From Aurantiochytrium sp. KH105 (taxonomy: Eukaryota > Sar > Bigyra > Thraustochytrida > Thraustochytriidae), in the NCBI GenBank assembly GCA_003116975.1, contig BGKB01000026.1, positions 744,001-808,000 on the forward strand: a stretch of 64,000 nt of DNA. Direction: 5' to 3'. Below, in pieces: positions 37,126-47,035 of the stretch. Each line of letters begins with the position of its first letter. Within the stretch, counting starts at the first letter, position 1. The notes beneath the pieces are model-generated. The model ran no database searches and had not been told where the DNA came from. It saw nothing but the letters and a program-made list of their open reading frames with translations. The translations under genes were made by a program, and so were the position numbers.

Positions 37126-40100
37126 TTAGATGTTTTGCAAAATGAGCCAGCGATTGCGACAGGCCACAGCACGTTTGCGAACGGCGCGCTTGGGATCATC
37201 GAGAGCCTTTGACAAGGACTTGGACACCTCCGCGCGAAAGGTGTGAATCTTGTTGTAAGGAAGCTCCGTGAAGGCCATGAGAGTATCAATGGCAAGAGCT
37301 CGATTCCGCGCGAGAAGACCAGGCTTGTAGACAGAGAGATCCAATAGCAGCGGAATAATGGTCGAGAGCAAAGGTTCCGCCGTTTGGACATTGTCTTCGA
37401 TGAGCACGCTAATGGAGGCAAGCGCCGAGGTTTTGACGTCAAGACCAGGGTCCTGCAACGCACGAGTGAGAAAGGAAAGTGTGGCGTCCTGCAACATTAC
37501 CGCTCGTGGCACGTGCTCGATCAATTGCACAGCAGCGAGCAAATAAAAGTGATAACGGGGTGAATCTGGGGCAGCGGCCGTCACTCTGTCCCGCACAAGC
37601 GGAAAGTACTTTGCAAAGAAACGCTGCTGGAAGAAGAGACGCTCAACAGCGAAACTTGCCTTGTTGAGCACGTGCGCATCGGGGGCAATAATCACCCCAA
37701 AGTGCTGCGCAGCCAGAGTAAGCGATTCCGTGCTAGTCTCCGGCACCGTGGACAGAATCTCCAGGACGCCGTCCGAGAGCGAAGCTGCCAGCGGATGCGC
37801 ACGCATCACGAGCGCTTTGGTGACGGGCGTGAGCGCCGCCAAATGCTGAACAGATCCCGCCTGTGCGCCCTGGAAGAGACGCTGAGAGACCTCCGTGACA
37901 ATTCCATCACGTGCATCGTCAAATTTATTGAGCAACGAAGCAAGGCACTCGCTGGCTGCGCGCGCCGTCTTGGCATCGAGATCCTTGCGCTGTACTGCAG
38001 CCGCCTCCAAGACGGGCACTACGGCCGAGTCGAGGTCTCGTGCGACCTCGGGGCGCACGCCTCCTAGTACAGCAAGAATGGCCGGCATTGTTGACTCGAG
38101 ACTGCGAGATGCATCATCGGCGAGGACGAACTTGCTAATCATGTGGCTTGCGAGCTGTGCTTGGACGTCCGCGTCAACGCTACGCGACACGGTGCCAAGG
38201 ATCTTGATGCCAGCCGGTACCAGAACCTGGCCTTGCTCGAGGTATGACAAAATCATCGGCACGAGGGCGTCTCCATCAAGCGGAAGGCAGCACTGGGTCA
38301 TGCCCTCCTTGTATGATTTGTTGGCCTCAACAATGCCAGAGACAACGCCAAATGTCTCCTCGATAGGTCGATCTTGGGACCGAAGAAGGCGCGGCAACGC
38401 GGCTTCAAAGACTTGTGGGATGGCACACAGCGAGGCCAGCGCGTCAACGCGGCCTGCTTGTTCCAGAGCGCTGAGAACGCGTGAGCAAATGTGCTCGGCG
38501 CAACCAGTGCGGTGACTGCCCGTCTCTACAAATGCCTTGAGACAGGTATCACCAACGTCTTCCTCGTCTTTCTCGCCAGCCTCGATGATGAGGTCCGCCC
38601 AGGCATCAAGGACCGTAGCGACCTGTTCCTGGCTGAGAAGAGGCGAGGGCGGGCGCATGATGAGCTCGCAGAGGGTTTTTACAGCAATGCGGCGCGATGC
38701 CGCCGCCGAGGCACCCTCGCTTGGACCGGTGGCCTCATCTTGATCCATGACGCTCCGCATTCGTTTCAGCTCGTCCATTTCGAGGGCCAGAATCATTTCA
38801 ATCTTGTCCGCTTGCATGGGCCGATGCTCCTCTTGATAGGCAACATCGCGATCGATACCGCGAACAATTTGCAGAATGAGATCGAAGGAAGCCGCGCGCT
38901 GCGTTTCGGACGCATCGGGCCGGACGCACCACTTACGCAGCACAGGGAGCGCGTTTTCCGCGACGAGGCGAAGTCCAAGCGCGCTCGACTGGGAGATGCA
39001 AGCGAGCAGCTTACCCGAGGCACGGCCTCGCATAGAGTCTACGACCTGGCCCACAGAGGTGACAGCCTCCTCGACAGTGGGGACAACAAAGAGTGCCCAA
39101 GGCGTCGGGCCATCATCGTTGGTCTCCGCCGAGGCACCTTCGCCTGCCCCTGGCAGGGACGCGAGGCGAATGTCTTCGAGCTTGGAGACGGCAGCAGTAA
39201 TGCAGCGCGTAGTAGCGACCGCCTCGTCCGCGATGCTGGCCTCGTCTGCTTCTACGACGAGACGGACGAGCACGCGCCGTAGAGATGGCAAAAATTCGGA
39301 CACATTAGCGACGCCATAGGCTACGAGGCAGACCTGAAGGGTCTTGAGTGAATCGACCTTGGCTGCCGCGGCGTCAGGGGCTGTAAGGTTAAGTTTGTCC
39401 ATCAGCATGCTAATAACGTGTTCAGCCATACCAAAGTGGCACGTAAAAACGGCATGAAGGGCTGCCCAGAGGTCCTCGGCTTTGATGTTGAAGGGATCGT
39501 TGGCCGGCGGGCGAAAGACAATGGGAAAATACACGCAGGTCACATCAAAGGCGCGCTGCACGGCCTCGAGCTCCGACTGGGGAGACGCAAAAAGAAGGGC
39601 GTCGTCGCGAAGAAGCGCAGCGACAACGCGAAGAGAAACAAGAAGGCAGCGAGGGTCCTTTTCGCCCTCCATGGCCTCGGTGAAGGCATTGACCACGCGC
39701 GATCCCTCAAACTGGGCGCGGAGCGCCGCAGCGAAGCGCTTTTTGTCCACGAGATTTTGCAGAATTTGGTACACGTTGTGCCGGAGAGACTGGGACAGCG
39801 AGGGGACGTGATGAGCAGTGAGAATGGCGCGCACCATTTCGCCGAGCATCTCGTCTGAGGGGAAGTTGGACTCGTGCATTTCGAGGAGCGCTCGCAGCGT
39901 GGATAGACACGGCCCAGAGCTATCAAAGTCCGACGCGTAGCGGTCGACAAGGAAGCGAACGAGAGCGCGCACCATTTTGGCATCGAGCTTGAGGTCGGGG
40001 AGTCGCTGGATGACCTGCGCGAGGAGTTTGGTCCCGCGCATGCGTACGTAGCCGTCCTCGTGCGTCAGGTACGGTCTGAGTCCGCCGGCGATGAGCTCAT

Positions 40101-40242
40101 TGAGCGTTCCGCCGACGCCTCTGTGCAGCTGGACCAGGATCACGTTCAGCCCCTCTGCCCGGTCGTCGTCGGAGCTCTCCGCGGCGCAGAACATCTCGAG
40201 CGCGCGCGGGAGCGCCGCCTCGCTGAGCATTTCCGTCGTCAT
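37126..40242 (-). CDS. MMS19: MMS19 (cytosolic iron-sulfur assembly targeting factor)
   Basis: This 1038-residue all-helical HEAT-repeat protein starts with MTTEMLSEAALPRAL at the ATG at 40242. The N-terminal region contains the MMS19_N hallmark AFDVTCVYFPIVFRPPANDP (about 232-251) followed by EDLWAALHAVFTCHFGMAEHVISML and KVDSLKTLQVCLVAYG, closely like known MMS19 proteins. HEAT repeats run to the end. MMS19 hands Fe-S clusters to DNA polymerases, XPD and other helicases with CIAO1 and CIAO2B. The frame extends upstream through a GCC-repeat tract that is probably 5' UTR, so I chose the first ATG with clear homology. Confidence 0.9.
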   Translation of the reverse strand: MTTEMLSEAALPRALEMFCAAESSDDDRAEGLNVILVQLHRGVGGTLNELIAGGLRPYLTHEDGYVRMRGTKLLAQVIQRLPDLKLDAKMVRALVRFLVDRYASDFDSSGPCLSTLRALLEMHESNFPSDEMLGEMVRAILTAHHVPSLSQSLRHNVYQILQNLVDKKRFAAALRAQFEGSRVVNAFTEAMEGEKDPRCLLVSLRVVAALLRDDALLFASPQSELEAVQRAFDVTCVYFPIVFRPPANDPFNIKAEDLWAALHAVFTCHFGMAEHVISMLMDKLNLTAPDAAAAKVDSLKTLQVCLVAYGVANVSEFLPSLRRVLVRLVVEADEASIADEAVATTRCITAAVSKLEDIRLASLPGAGEGASAETNDDGPTPWALFVVPTVEEAVTSVGQVVDSMRGRASGKLLACISQSSALGLRLVAENALPVLRKWCVRPDASETQRAASFDLILQIVRGIDRDVAYQEEHRPMQADKIEMILALEMDELKRMRSVMDQDEATGPSEGASAAASRRIAVKTLCELIMRPPSPLLSQEQVATVLDAWADLIIEAGEKDEEDVGDTCLKAFVETGSHRTGCAEHICSRVLSALEQAGRVDALASLCAIPQVFEAALPRLLRSQDRPIEETFGVVSGIVEANKSYKEGMTQCCLPLDGDALVPMILSYLEQGQVLVPAGIKILGTVSRSVDADVQAQLASHMISKFVLADDASRSLESTMPAILAVLGGVRPEVARDLDSAVVPVLEAAAVQRKDLDAKTARAASECLASLLNKFDDARDGIVTEVSQRLFQGAQAGSVQHLAALTPVTKALVMRAHPLAASLSDGVLEILSTVPETSTESLTLAAQHFGVIIAPDAHVLNKASFAVERLFFQQRFFAKYFPLVRDRVTAAAPDSPRYHFYLLAAVQLIEHVPRAVMLQDATLSFLTRALQDPGLDVKTSALASISVLIEDNVQTAEPLLSTIIPLLLDLSVYKPGLLARNRALAIDTLMAFTELPYNKIHTFRAEVSKSLSKALDDPKRAVRKRAVACRNRWLILQNI

Positions 40243-40913
40243 GGCTGCCGCCGTCGCCGCCGCCGTCTCTGCCGCCGCCGCCGCCGCCGCTGCCGCCGCG
40301 TCCACAGCCGCCTGGGTTCCGCGCGCGCAGAGACGTCCGCTCTCCGCGCCTCGGCCTCGCTCGCGCGTGAGAGCTCGGGGCCGTCGCCGCGCGCTGAGGC
40401 CTTTCGATCGGGATCTGCCTTCGCTGTGCGCGCTGTGATCGATCGATGCGCGTGAGCCAATGAAGAAGAGGCCCACTAGGAGTGGGCCTAGGGCCAGCTA
40501 GGCCCGGGCCCGGAATGAATGACTGATCAAAAAGACAAGGGCGCGGCAGCGAACAGCGGCAGCCGGACACGGCGATCCATAATCACCTTGTGAAGACCCG
40601 CGAGCGTGGTTCACTCAGCTCGGCCGTCGGTTGTTTCTCGCAAGGCGTTTTCTGCAGGTGCACGCAGTCTTGGTCGCTCGAGAGCGCGCGTTCAGGGCAA
40701 AGAGCTTTGCAGAGCGTCGGCAGAGGTGGGAGCGCACGCTTTCGTCTTGCTCCGCTTGCGCCCGCTAGTGTGTTTGACGAAGAAACAAGAAAGTCCGTTG
40801 GGCACGGCCGACCGGCAGCGGGCCGCGCTCAGCCCAGCCCCGCTGCCGGCGAGAGGAGAGAAGTAAGAGCGGAGAGCTTGCGCACATCGACAAGAGTCTG
40901 GCTGCGCGCAAGC
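40243..40913. promoter_or_regulatory. Divergent gap between MMS19 and the TRAP-like gene
   Basis: It contains a (GCC)n tract (about 40245-40310) in the MMS19 5' leader and a nest of palindromes at 40471-40512: GCCCACT-AGG-AGTGGGC forms a 7-bp hairpin, directly followed by CTAGGGCC, AGCTAGGCC and CGGGCCCG. These lie roughly 230 bases upstream of MMS19 and could be a shared control element. Confidence 0.5.
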
Positions 40914-41776
40914 ATGGTCCGCGCACGCAAGAGCGAGTCGTGCGGCCTGGACGCGGTGCTGCGCGAGTTCCCGACGCCTCAGAAACGAGGGGCCGGGCCG
41001 GCCGAAGTGGCGACGAGATGGGCTTGCGGTGGGACACTCGCCTGCGTCGCAGTCTCGGCGCCAGCGCACGTGTACGCCTCGGCGCTCTTTGGGGTCAATC
41101 CAGACAAGGTACGTGAACACGGGGCTTTTCGAGGCGGCATGCAAGACGTCTCAAACCACGTATTTCACTTTGAGAAAGAGACAAACGGAAAAGGCAAGGC
41201 TGACAATGATGGAAAACCATGCGCACAGCATATGACCTTGATAGGCGTGGTCGGGTTCACGTGCGCAATGCTCCTCGTACGCGCCTACAACTCCTTAGCA
41301 AAGTCGCAAGAAGAATTGCTATTCAACGCACGCAAAGAACGCACGCCCACAAGTTTGCAGGTCATGGGATCCAAGGATCGTACGAGGCCAGAGATCAACT
41401 TCACAGCGCTTCGCGAACTCTGCGCCGCCGAATCGGCCGCATACGCAGTTTGTACAGTGAACCTTCTATTCATTGTCGGGACAATTGGTCTTGGTTTTGG
41501 CATCCTTCCTCCTTTGTTAGATCTCCTCATGATCTCACATGCAGTCCCTGAAGCAGAAATAAGCGTTGTCGAGGCTGACGAGATCGCCGCAGCCCAATCG
41601 CAAGGCCTCACTACCCTGATCATATCTCTCCTCATGCCTGCCATGTGCTTACAAATGGTATAAGATCGAGACTGATTTGTAACAAATTTTATTTGACGGT
41701 GAATAACAATTTTCAGCTAGGCCTGGGAGCTGTGACTTTGTTTATAGGAACCGCGCTGTTATACGTACACACTTGA
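40914..41776 (+). CDS. Spliced four-TM protein, TRAP-gamma (SSR3)-like
   Basis: I predict three exons: 40914-41108, 41229-41657 and 41717-41776, giving 227 residues. Intron 1 (AAG|GTACGTG to CGCACAG|CAT) is 120 nt, so its retention keeps the frame open; it has a CTGAC branch-like site. Intron 2 (ATG|GTATAAG to TTTTCAG|CTA) is 59 nt and restores a final hydrophobic segment, LGAVTLFIGTALLYVHT. Helices: CVAVSAPAHVYASALFG, TLIGVVGFTCAMLLVRAY, AVCTVNLLFIVGTIGLGFGIL and the C-terminal pair LIISLLMP plus exon 3. The order of two helices, a charged AKSQEELLFNARKE stretch, then two more helices resembles the translocon-associated protein gamma subunit of the ER. That name is tentative. Confidence 0.5.
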
Positions 41777-41872
41777 GCGCTCGCTCGCCATGGGTAACTT
41801 GCGGCGGGGACACGCGAAGCTCTCTTGAGAGCGGGTCAGCTGCATCGTGCCTTGGAAACAAAAAGTGAGTCC

Positions 41873-44479
41873 TTACTTCCCTTTCTTCTTATCGTGCCCA
41901 CCCTTGCCATGCTTGTGATGCTTCCCATTCTTATCTTTACCGTGCTTCTTGCTGCTCTTGTCCTTGCCACCAGCCTTCTTGTCTCCGTGACTCTTGTCGT
42001 TGGATTTCTTATCTTTTCCCTTGGTTTTTCCTTTGCCGTCAACCTCGGACGCCAGGGCCGACTCAAGCTCTGCGGTCCGAGCGAGGAGTTTCTCGACCAT
42101 TCTCGCGGACGCGGCGGATTCTTCTTCATACAATACAAGCTTGGCGCGAAGCGCCATCAGCTCCTCCTCGTCACCAGACTCTTGCTGACGAGGAGCACTT
42201 TGCGGATCCTGCTTGAAATCACAGCGCTTCTCCACGCCATGCGCCGGATCGTGCCCGAAAAAGGAATTCACGCATCGAAATTCTGTTCCAGGACCGACAT
42301 GACGGAAAACATATTTGCCATTGGTGCCGTATCGCACCAAGCCCGCAACGTTCCGCACGAGACACTCTGAGAATTCACGGCACAGGGGCAGAAAGCCATC
42401 CTGGGAAAACGCAAGATTGGTGGCTTGAAAGTCGCACGATACCGAATCTTTAAGTCCCTGCAGCGAGGCTCCAAAAAATTCTCCCGTGCAATTGAATGCG
42501 TCGCCTCCATCGACTTGCTTTGAGATCCAGCGCGCCGAGTTGCCAAAACGCACACGACCTGCGTCAGGTGACGTGCATGCTTCATTCAGATTGCAAAGAT
42601 GCGCCCAAGGCTTGCCGCTCCATTTTTCAGGCAACGCTGGGTCGAGAGAGTCAACAAAGCGACATTCATGAGTGCGGTGGTCATGTGTAGCCATGGCTTC
42701 GGGCAGATTAGGGTCGATGCCAAAGGTATGCGCCGAGCACAGAAACTGGGTCAAGGACTCGATGCGGCGAACCACAAATCGACCTTGAGAGCCAAAGAGA
42801 AGATAGCCAGCATGGACTGTGGCCGTCGAGGCATAGGCTGCGACCACGGGTGACTTTGTCCAGTCGCTATGCTCGAAGATGACCGTTTCGCCATCATTCG
42901 CGTACGGAAAGCTGGTGATCCTGCGCACCTTAGGTGCTTCTTCCTTGGGAGTGTTCTCGTCAAAAAAGCAGACAGTGAGAACTTGGAAAAGAAGCGCAAT
43001 TACAATGCCAAAGAACATTTGCCCGAGGACGCCCTTTGAAACAGCCGTACATACGCGTTGAAGGCAGCTGCGGCCTCTGCGCTCTCTTGCGGGCGACAAC
43101 AAGCGAGCCTGCAATTTCAGAGGCCTCGTGTCTTCGCTTGCAAATCGCTGCGACATAGCATCAAAAGAAGCATGCGTGGGGCGCCCGTTGTCTACAAAAG
43201 GACTGGCAAAAGGACTGGTAAGAAGCTCCACGGGGCGAGCACAGACCTGATCCGTCACATAACATCCGACAACTTGCCTTCTTTCGAGGCACATGTAGAA
43301 ATGGCCTGTTTGTCCACTTTGGAAGAATTGTAGCTCTGTGGCCTCGCGAACATCGTCGGTTACTGAGACATCAATGTTGCGCGGGGAAAGCTCGTTAAGG
43401 GGAGAAGACTCGGAGTAGGTCTGAGGAGCATCGCTCACAGTCAGAATGAGATACCCCGCAGGCCACTTCAGAACTACGCTGCTGGGATCATTGCTAGGGC
43501 CTTCCTCGAACGAGCATGCGTTTTCTGTAGTGAATGCCGACGACCAGCAAAGTGCATAAGAGTCCTCTGCAGTTTTTTCAAGAGCTAAACAGAGCCCAGA
43601 CCGCTCCACCAAGCAGTATTCGCTGCTTGAACAGTTTCGGGAAGGGAACTTGAGCTGAGGACCGAAAGAGGCCACCCGGGTAATGGCTTGCCTCCAAATT
43701 TCTTTGGCGGTTCTTTTTTCCCACGCTGCGGCTTTGGCGGCTACGATGTTGAGATGCACGGCATGCAAGTCGTCTTCAACTGAACTTTTCGACGCGGACG
43801 AAGCATTCGACGACGACGACGACGACGAGGAGGAGGAGGAAGAGGAGCTTGAAGAGACCATGGAGTCTCCGGAGGAGGAAGACGCGGAGCGATCGCGCGC
43901 AGGTTCCGTTCGAGCATTCGAAACTGACCTCTCGACATCAGACTCTGAGCCCGGTTCAGCTCCGGAGAGGGAGTCTTTCTCCGAGGAACTGAGTGACTCG
44001 CTGTCAGATTCGGCAGCGTTTGCGGCGGCAAGCGCGACCTCCGCGGCTACGTCGTCTGCATCCTCTTGCTCCATTTGGCCGCGACCTTCGAGCGCATCCT
44101 CGGATTCAGTAACGTGCTCGTTCGCACTGATGCTGTTGTCCTTGCAATCGTCAGAGGGAGTGGCTTGATCTCCTTGCGCGTATTCCACTTGAGGCTGTAC
44201 TGCAGGCGCGTTGCTGCTTGAGACTCCATCCTCCCTGACTTGGCGGTCGCTCGAGACACTCTGCTCATCTTTGGGGCTCTCCTTGGCAAAAGTCTCGGCT
44301 TCTTCTTCTTCTTCTTCTTCTTCATCTTCATCTTCTTCTTGGTTCATGGAATTCACGGAGAAAGAGTCCGATTCTTGGGCGTGCGTGTACGAGGCGACAT
44401 TCACCACCTCCCATGACGCATCGACCGCATCGCCCGCGCTCACGTCAAAGTCTTGCACTTTTTCTCTGGGCTCGCTCAT
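41873..44479 (-). CDS. Acidic single-pass membrane protein with three Cys repeats
   Basis: The 868-residue protein has a highly acidic, Ser-rich first ~230 residues with a Glu run (about 50-62). A domain at about 240-440 contains Cys and Trp but is not recognised. One transmembrane helix (MFFGIVIALLFQVLTVCFF, about 482-500) follows. The far side holds three repeats of about 60-65 residues with the pattern G-R/K-aromatic-(basic)-F-x-C-x3-FF/FG, for example RFVVRRIESLTQFLCSAHTFG, RWISKQVDGGDAFNCTGEFFG and KYVFRHVGPGTEFRCVNSFFG, most followed by a CDF or CRF Cys. Similar G-ngryv-C-FG-DP units occur in bacterial and algal secreted proteins (from memory). The tail is a coiled coil, then a Lys/Gly/His-rich end. 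Probably a receptor or glycan-binding protein; function unknown. Confidence 0.7.
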   Translation of the reverse strand: MSEPREKVQDFDVSAGDAVDASWEVVNVASYTHAQESDSFSVNSMNQEEDEDEEEEEEEEAETFAKESPKDEQSVSSDRQVREDGVSSSNAPAVQPQVEYAQGDQATPSDDCKDNSISANEHVTESEDALEGRGQMEQEDADDVAAEVALAAANAAESDSESLSSSEKDSLSGAEPGSESDVERSVSNARTEPARDRSASSSSGDSMVSSSSSSSSSSSSSSSSNASSASKSSVEDDLHAVHLNIVAAKAAAWEKRTAKEIWRQAITRVASFGPQLKFPSRNCSSSEYCLVERSGLCLALEKTAEDSYALCWSSAFTTENACSFEEGPSNDPSSVVLKWPAGYLILTVSDAPQTYSESSPLNELSPRNIDVSVTDDVREATELQFFQSGQTGHFYMCLERRQVVGCYVTDQVCARPVELLTSPFASPFVDNGRPTHASFDAMSQRFASEDTRPLKLQARLLSPARERRGRSCLQRVCTAVSKGVLGQMFFGIVIALLFQVLTVCFFDENTPKEEAPKVRRITSFPYANDGETVIFEHSDWTKSPVVAAYASTATVHAGYLLFGSQGRFVVRRIESLTQFLCSAHTFGIDPNLPEAMATHDHRTHECRFVDSLDPALPEKWSGKPWAHLCNLNEACTSPDAGRVRFGNSARWISKQVDGGDAFNCTGEFFGASLQGLKDSVSCDFQATNLAFSQDGFLPLCREFSECLVRNVAGLVRYGTNGKYVFRHVGPGTEFRCVNSFFGHDPAHGVEKRCDFKQDPQSAPRQQESGDEEELMALRAKLVLYEEESAASARMVEKLLARTAELESALASEVDGKGKTKGKDKKSNDKSHGDKKAGGKDKSSKKHGKDKNGKHHKHGKGGHDKKKGK

Positions 44480-44495
44480 CGTCTTTCGTCAAGTT

Positions 44496-44530
<35 letters not shown>

Positions 44531-45523
44531 CGAGGATGGCTGGCGGATCTGACGGTGTGCGCGCGCACCGTCGCTGGATCGGAAAAGAAATCGCCACGTC
44601 GCCGAGCGGAGGCGATCTCTCTCCCTCGCGTGAAGGTGCCGCGCGGCGCGCGCTCGTCCAGTCGCGCTCCACCCCCTTCCCCTTTCCTCTTCACGCAGGC
44701 CTTCCCTCCGTTCTCCAGACGCAGCAGCGGGTCGCCACGGGTTCGCAGGCCTTGGTCTGTCTGTCGATGCGCACGACGCGCCGCACGCCAGTTCCGATGA
44801 AGACGCCTCCGCCGCGACACGCGAGCGCGCGTTGGTGGGTGGGGGGGGGGGGGGGGAAGAGGGGAAACGGAGCGAGCTGGTCTCGCGCGGGGCCGCGCGG
44901 GAGGCCTGGCTGGCTGGCGCGTCTCGTCGCGCGTGCGTCCGCCGTCCGCGCGTGCGTCTCTCCTCGCGTTGAAGATTTGGATTTGGTTTGAATTTTAATC
45001 CTGATTCCTCTCTCCCTCCCCCTCTCCCCCTCTCTCCCTCTCTCTGTCTCTGCCTGTTCTCCGGGAGTTCACGCGGCCCCGCGCTCGCGCCGCACCCCCC
45101 CCCCGGCGCGAGCCTCCCCAAGCGCGAGCAGGCGCCGGCGCGGGCCTGGGGGGGCACGGCGCGCCTCTCGCGCCGCGCGGAAATCTCCCGGGTCCAGCCC
45201 TCTCTCTGTCTCTCTGTCTCTCACTCTCCTCTCTGTGTCTATCTATATCCATCATCTCGCGCGAGCACTCCGCGCGCGTGCGCCGCGCCACGCCCGCCTG
45301 GAGACCACGTGGCGGAACGTGCCGACAGCGCGGCGCCGGCGTGGCGTCGGCGAGGCCTCCGGACCGCCGCTGTTGCTGCCTGCGGCGGTCGAGCGGAGAA
45401 GGGCGACACTCTTCAGCCTGCTGCGAGGCTGGATCCGCGGCCAGCCAGCTGTGAGAGCGAAAGGTGATGAAGGTTACAGAAGTTTCAAGAGCGATGACAG
45501 TTAGATAGGTAAGATGGCGGCCA
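44480..45523. other. Divergent gap with GA, poly-G and CT tracts
   Basis: Contents in order: a (GA)n run (about 44500-44527), 16 G (44841-44856), CT-rich stretches (about 45005-45055 and 45199-45240) and a C run near 45101-45110. It separates the acidic membrane protein gene from RNase H2A. A GTAAGATGG donor-like word lies just before the RNase H2A start (45509-45517), so a 5' UTR intron or alternative start is possible. I see no coding gene. Confidence 0.45.
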
Positions 45524-46855
45524 ATGCTGGCGCAGTACGCGGAGATCGACGAGGAGCGCGGCGGCGGCGGCGGCGGCGGCGAGGACAACGACGACAAAGA
45601 CGACAACGACGGAGGAGAGGGAGGGGGAGATAAGGAGGTCGTCATTGGCACGCACACGATGCCGAAGGGCAGCGGGTTCGTAGAGACCGAGTTCGGGCTG
45701 CAACTCGAAGAGGACGAAGAGGAGGAGGTTGTCGGGTCGCAGTCCCAATCGCAGTCTCCGTCGCAGGCGGCGACCCAGGAGGCCCTGAGCGGTGACGAGA
45801 ACGATGACGACAGCCATAATGAGGATAAACGCAAAGGGAAGAACGTCAAAGAGGGCTGCACGCTAGAAGCAAAGAATGCCGATGAGGTAGCTGCGAAACT
45901 CGACGCCATCTTTCATGTGAGCCCGGTGCCTGACAAATGCAAAGATGGCGTGCCCTGCATTCTTGGTATCGACGAGGCAGGAAGAGGACCTGTCTTGGGC
46001 CCCATGGTCTACGGCGCGGCATACTGGCCGAAAAGCGAAGCGGACTCGATCGACAAACTCGGATTCAACGACTCAAAGCAGCTCAAGGAGACCGACCGCG
46101 ACCGCTTCTTTGGCATTTTAGAAAGGGAAAAGGACCGCATTGGTCACGTCATTTGCGATCTCTCTGCCGAACACATCTCGGCCAACATGCTGCTGCGCAC
46201 GCCCGTCAGTCTGAATGTAATTTCTCACTCTACAGCAATCGAAATGATTAAGCGCGTGCGCGCACAAGGCGTGAATGTAGCAGAAATCTATGTTGACGCG
46301 GTGGGCAACTGCGAATGGTACGAGAAACGTTTGGCCAAAATTTTTCCGCACGCGCAAGTGACGGTTCGCGCCAAGGCTGATGCCATTTATAAAGTTGTTG
46401 GCGCGGCGAGTATTTACGCCAAAGTGACCCGCGATCGCGCTCTTCGAGACTGGGTCTTCCGCGAACACTATGATGCCCAAGGACAACCGCTGCGTCGCAA
46501 GCGTCAGCTCGAGGAGCTTAACTGCTCCGGTTACCCGTCCGACGAGCGCACTGTGGCATGGCTTCGGAAGAACGCAGACCCGGTTTTCGGGTTCCCATCC
46601 GTGGTGCGATTCTCGTGGAAGACGGCGCGCAGCATGTTGGGCGAGCACGAAGAGGAGATGGACACCGCGGAGCGGGCCCGTCTCGAGAAGATGCGGGCGG
46701 CTTCAAACATGATCGACTTTGTCAAGGTCGACTGGGAAACCGCTGGAGAGCGTCAAGGCATGGTGAGTCTTGCGAGCACCTTCAAACCAGGACGCTCTTC
46801 CCTCCGTCCCAAGTACTTTCGTGATCGACGTATGCACACAGTGTCTTCCTTTTAA
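45524..46855 (+). CDS. RNASEH2A: Ribonuclease H2 catalytic subunit A
   Basis: The 443-residue protein carries a type 2 RNase H domain from about 145. Motifs: GIDEAGRGPVLGPMVYGAAYW (catalytic Asp and Glu), FNDSKQLKE, the Asp in EIYVDAVGNCEWYEK, KADAIYKVVGAASIYAKVTRD and DPVFGFPSVVRFSWKTA, the last typical of eukaryotic subunit A. It removes RNA primers and single ribonucleotides from DNA in the nucleus. The first ~120 residues are an unusual acidic, Gly- and Gln/Ser-rich extension. An out-of-frame ATG ten bases upstream (45514) in strong context may lower initiation at 45524. It converges on SEC22 with a 180-base gap containing a CA repeat and AATAAA near 46974. Confidence 0.93.
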   Translation: MLAQYAEIDEERGGGGGGGEDNDDKDDNDGGEGGGDKEVVIGTHTMPKGSGFVETEFGLQLEEDEEEEVVGSQSQSQSPSQAATQEALSGDENDDDSHNEDKRKGKNVKEGCTLEAKNADEVAAKLDAIFHVSPVPDKCKDGVPCILGIDEAGRGPVLGPMVYGAAYWPKSEADSIDKLGFNDSKQLKETDRDRFFGILEREKDRIGHVICDLSAEHISANMLLRTPVSLNVISHSTAIEMIKRVRAQGVNVAEIYVDAVGNCEWYEKRLAKIFPHAQVTVRAKADAIYKVVGAASIYAKVTRDRALRDWVFREHYDAQGQPLRRKRQLEELNCSGYPSDERTVAWLRKNADPVFGFPSVVRFSWKTARSMLGEHEEEMDTAERARLEKMRAASNMIDFVKVDWETAGERQGMVSLASTFKPGRSSLRPKYFRDRRMHTVSSF

Positions 46856-47035
46856 CATCGAAAAGTTTCATGTTGAAGAAAAGGAAGCTGACTGCTGCTT
46901 CCATCGCATAGCGACAAGAGAAGAAAAAGAAGAGAAACACACACACACGACAAAAGCAAAACGAACAACAAATCAATAAAGCAATGAAGAAAAAGTAGCA
47001 AAAGAAATGTGTTACGAAAGCTAGGCCCAAGAAAA

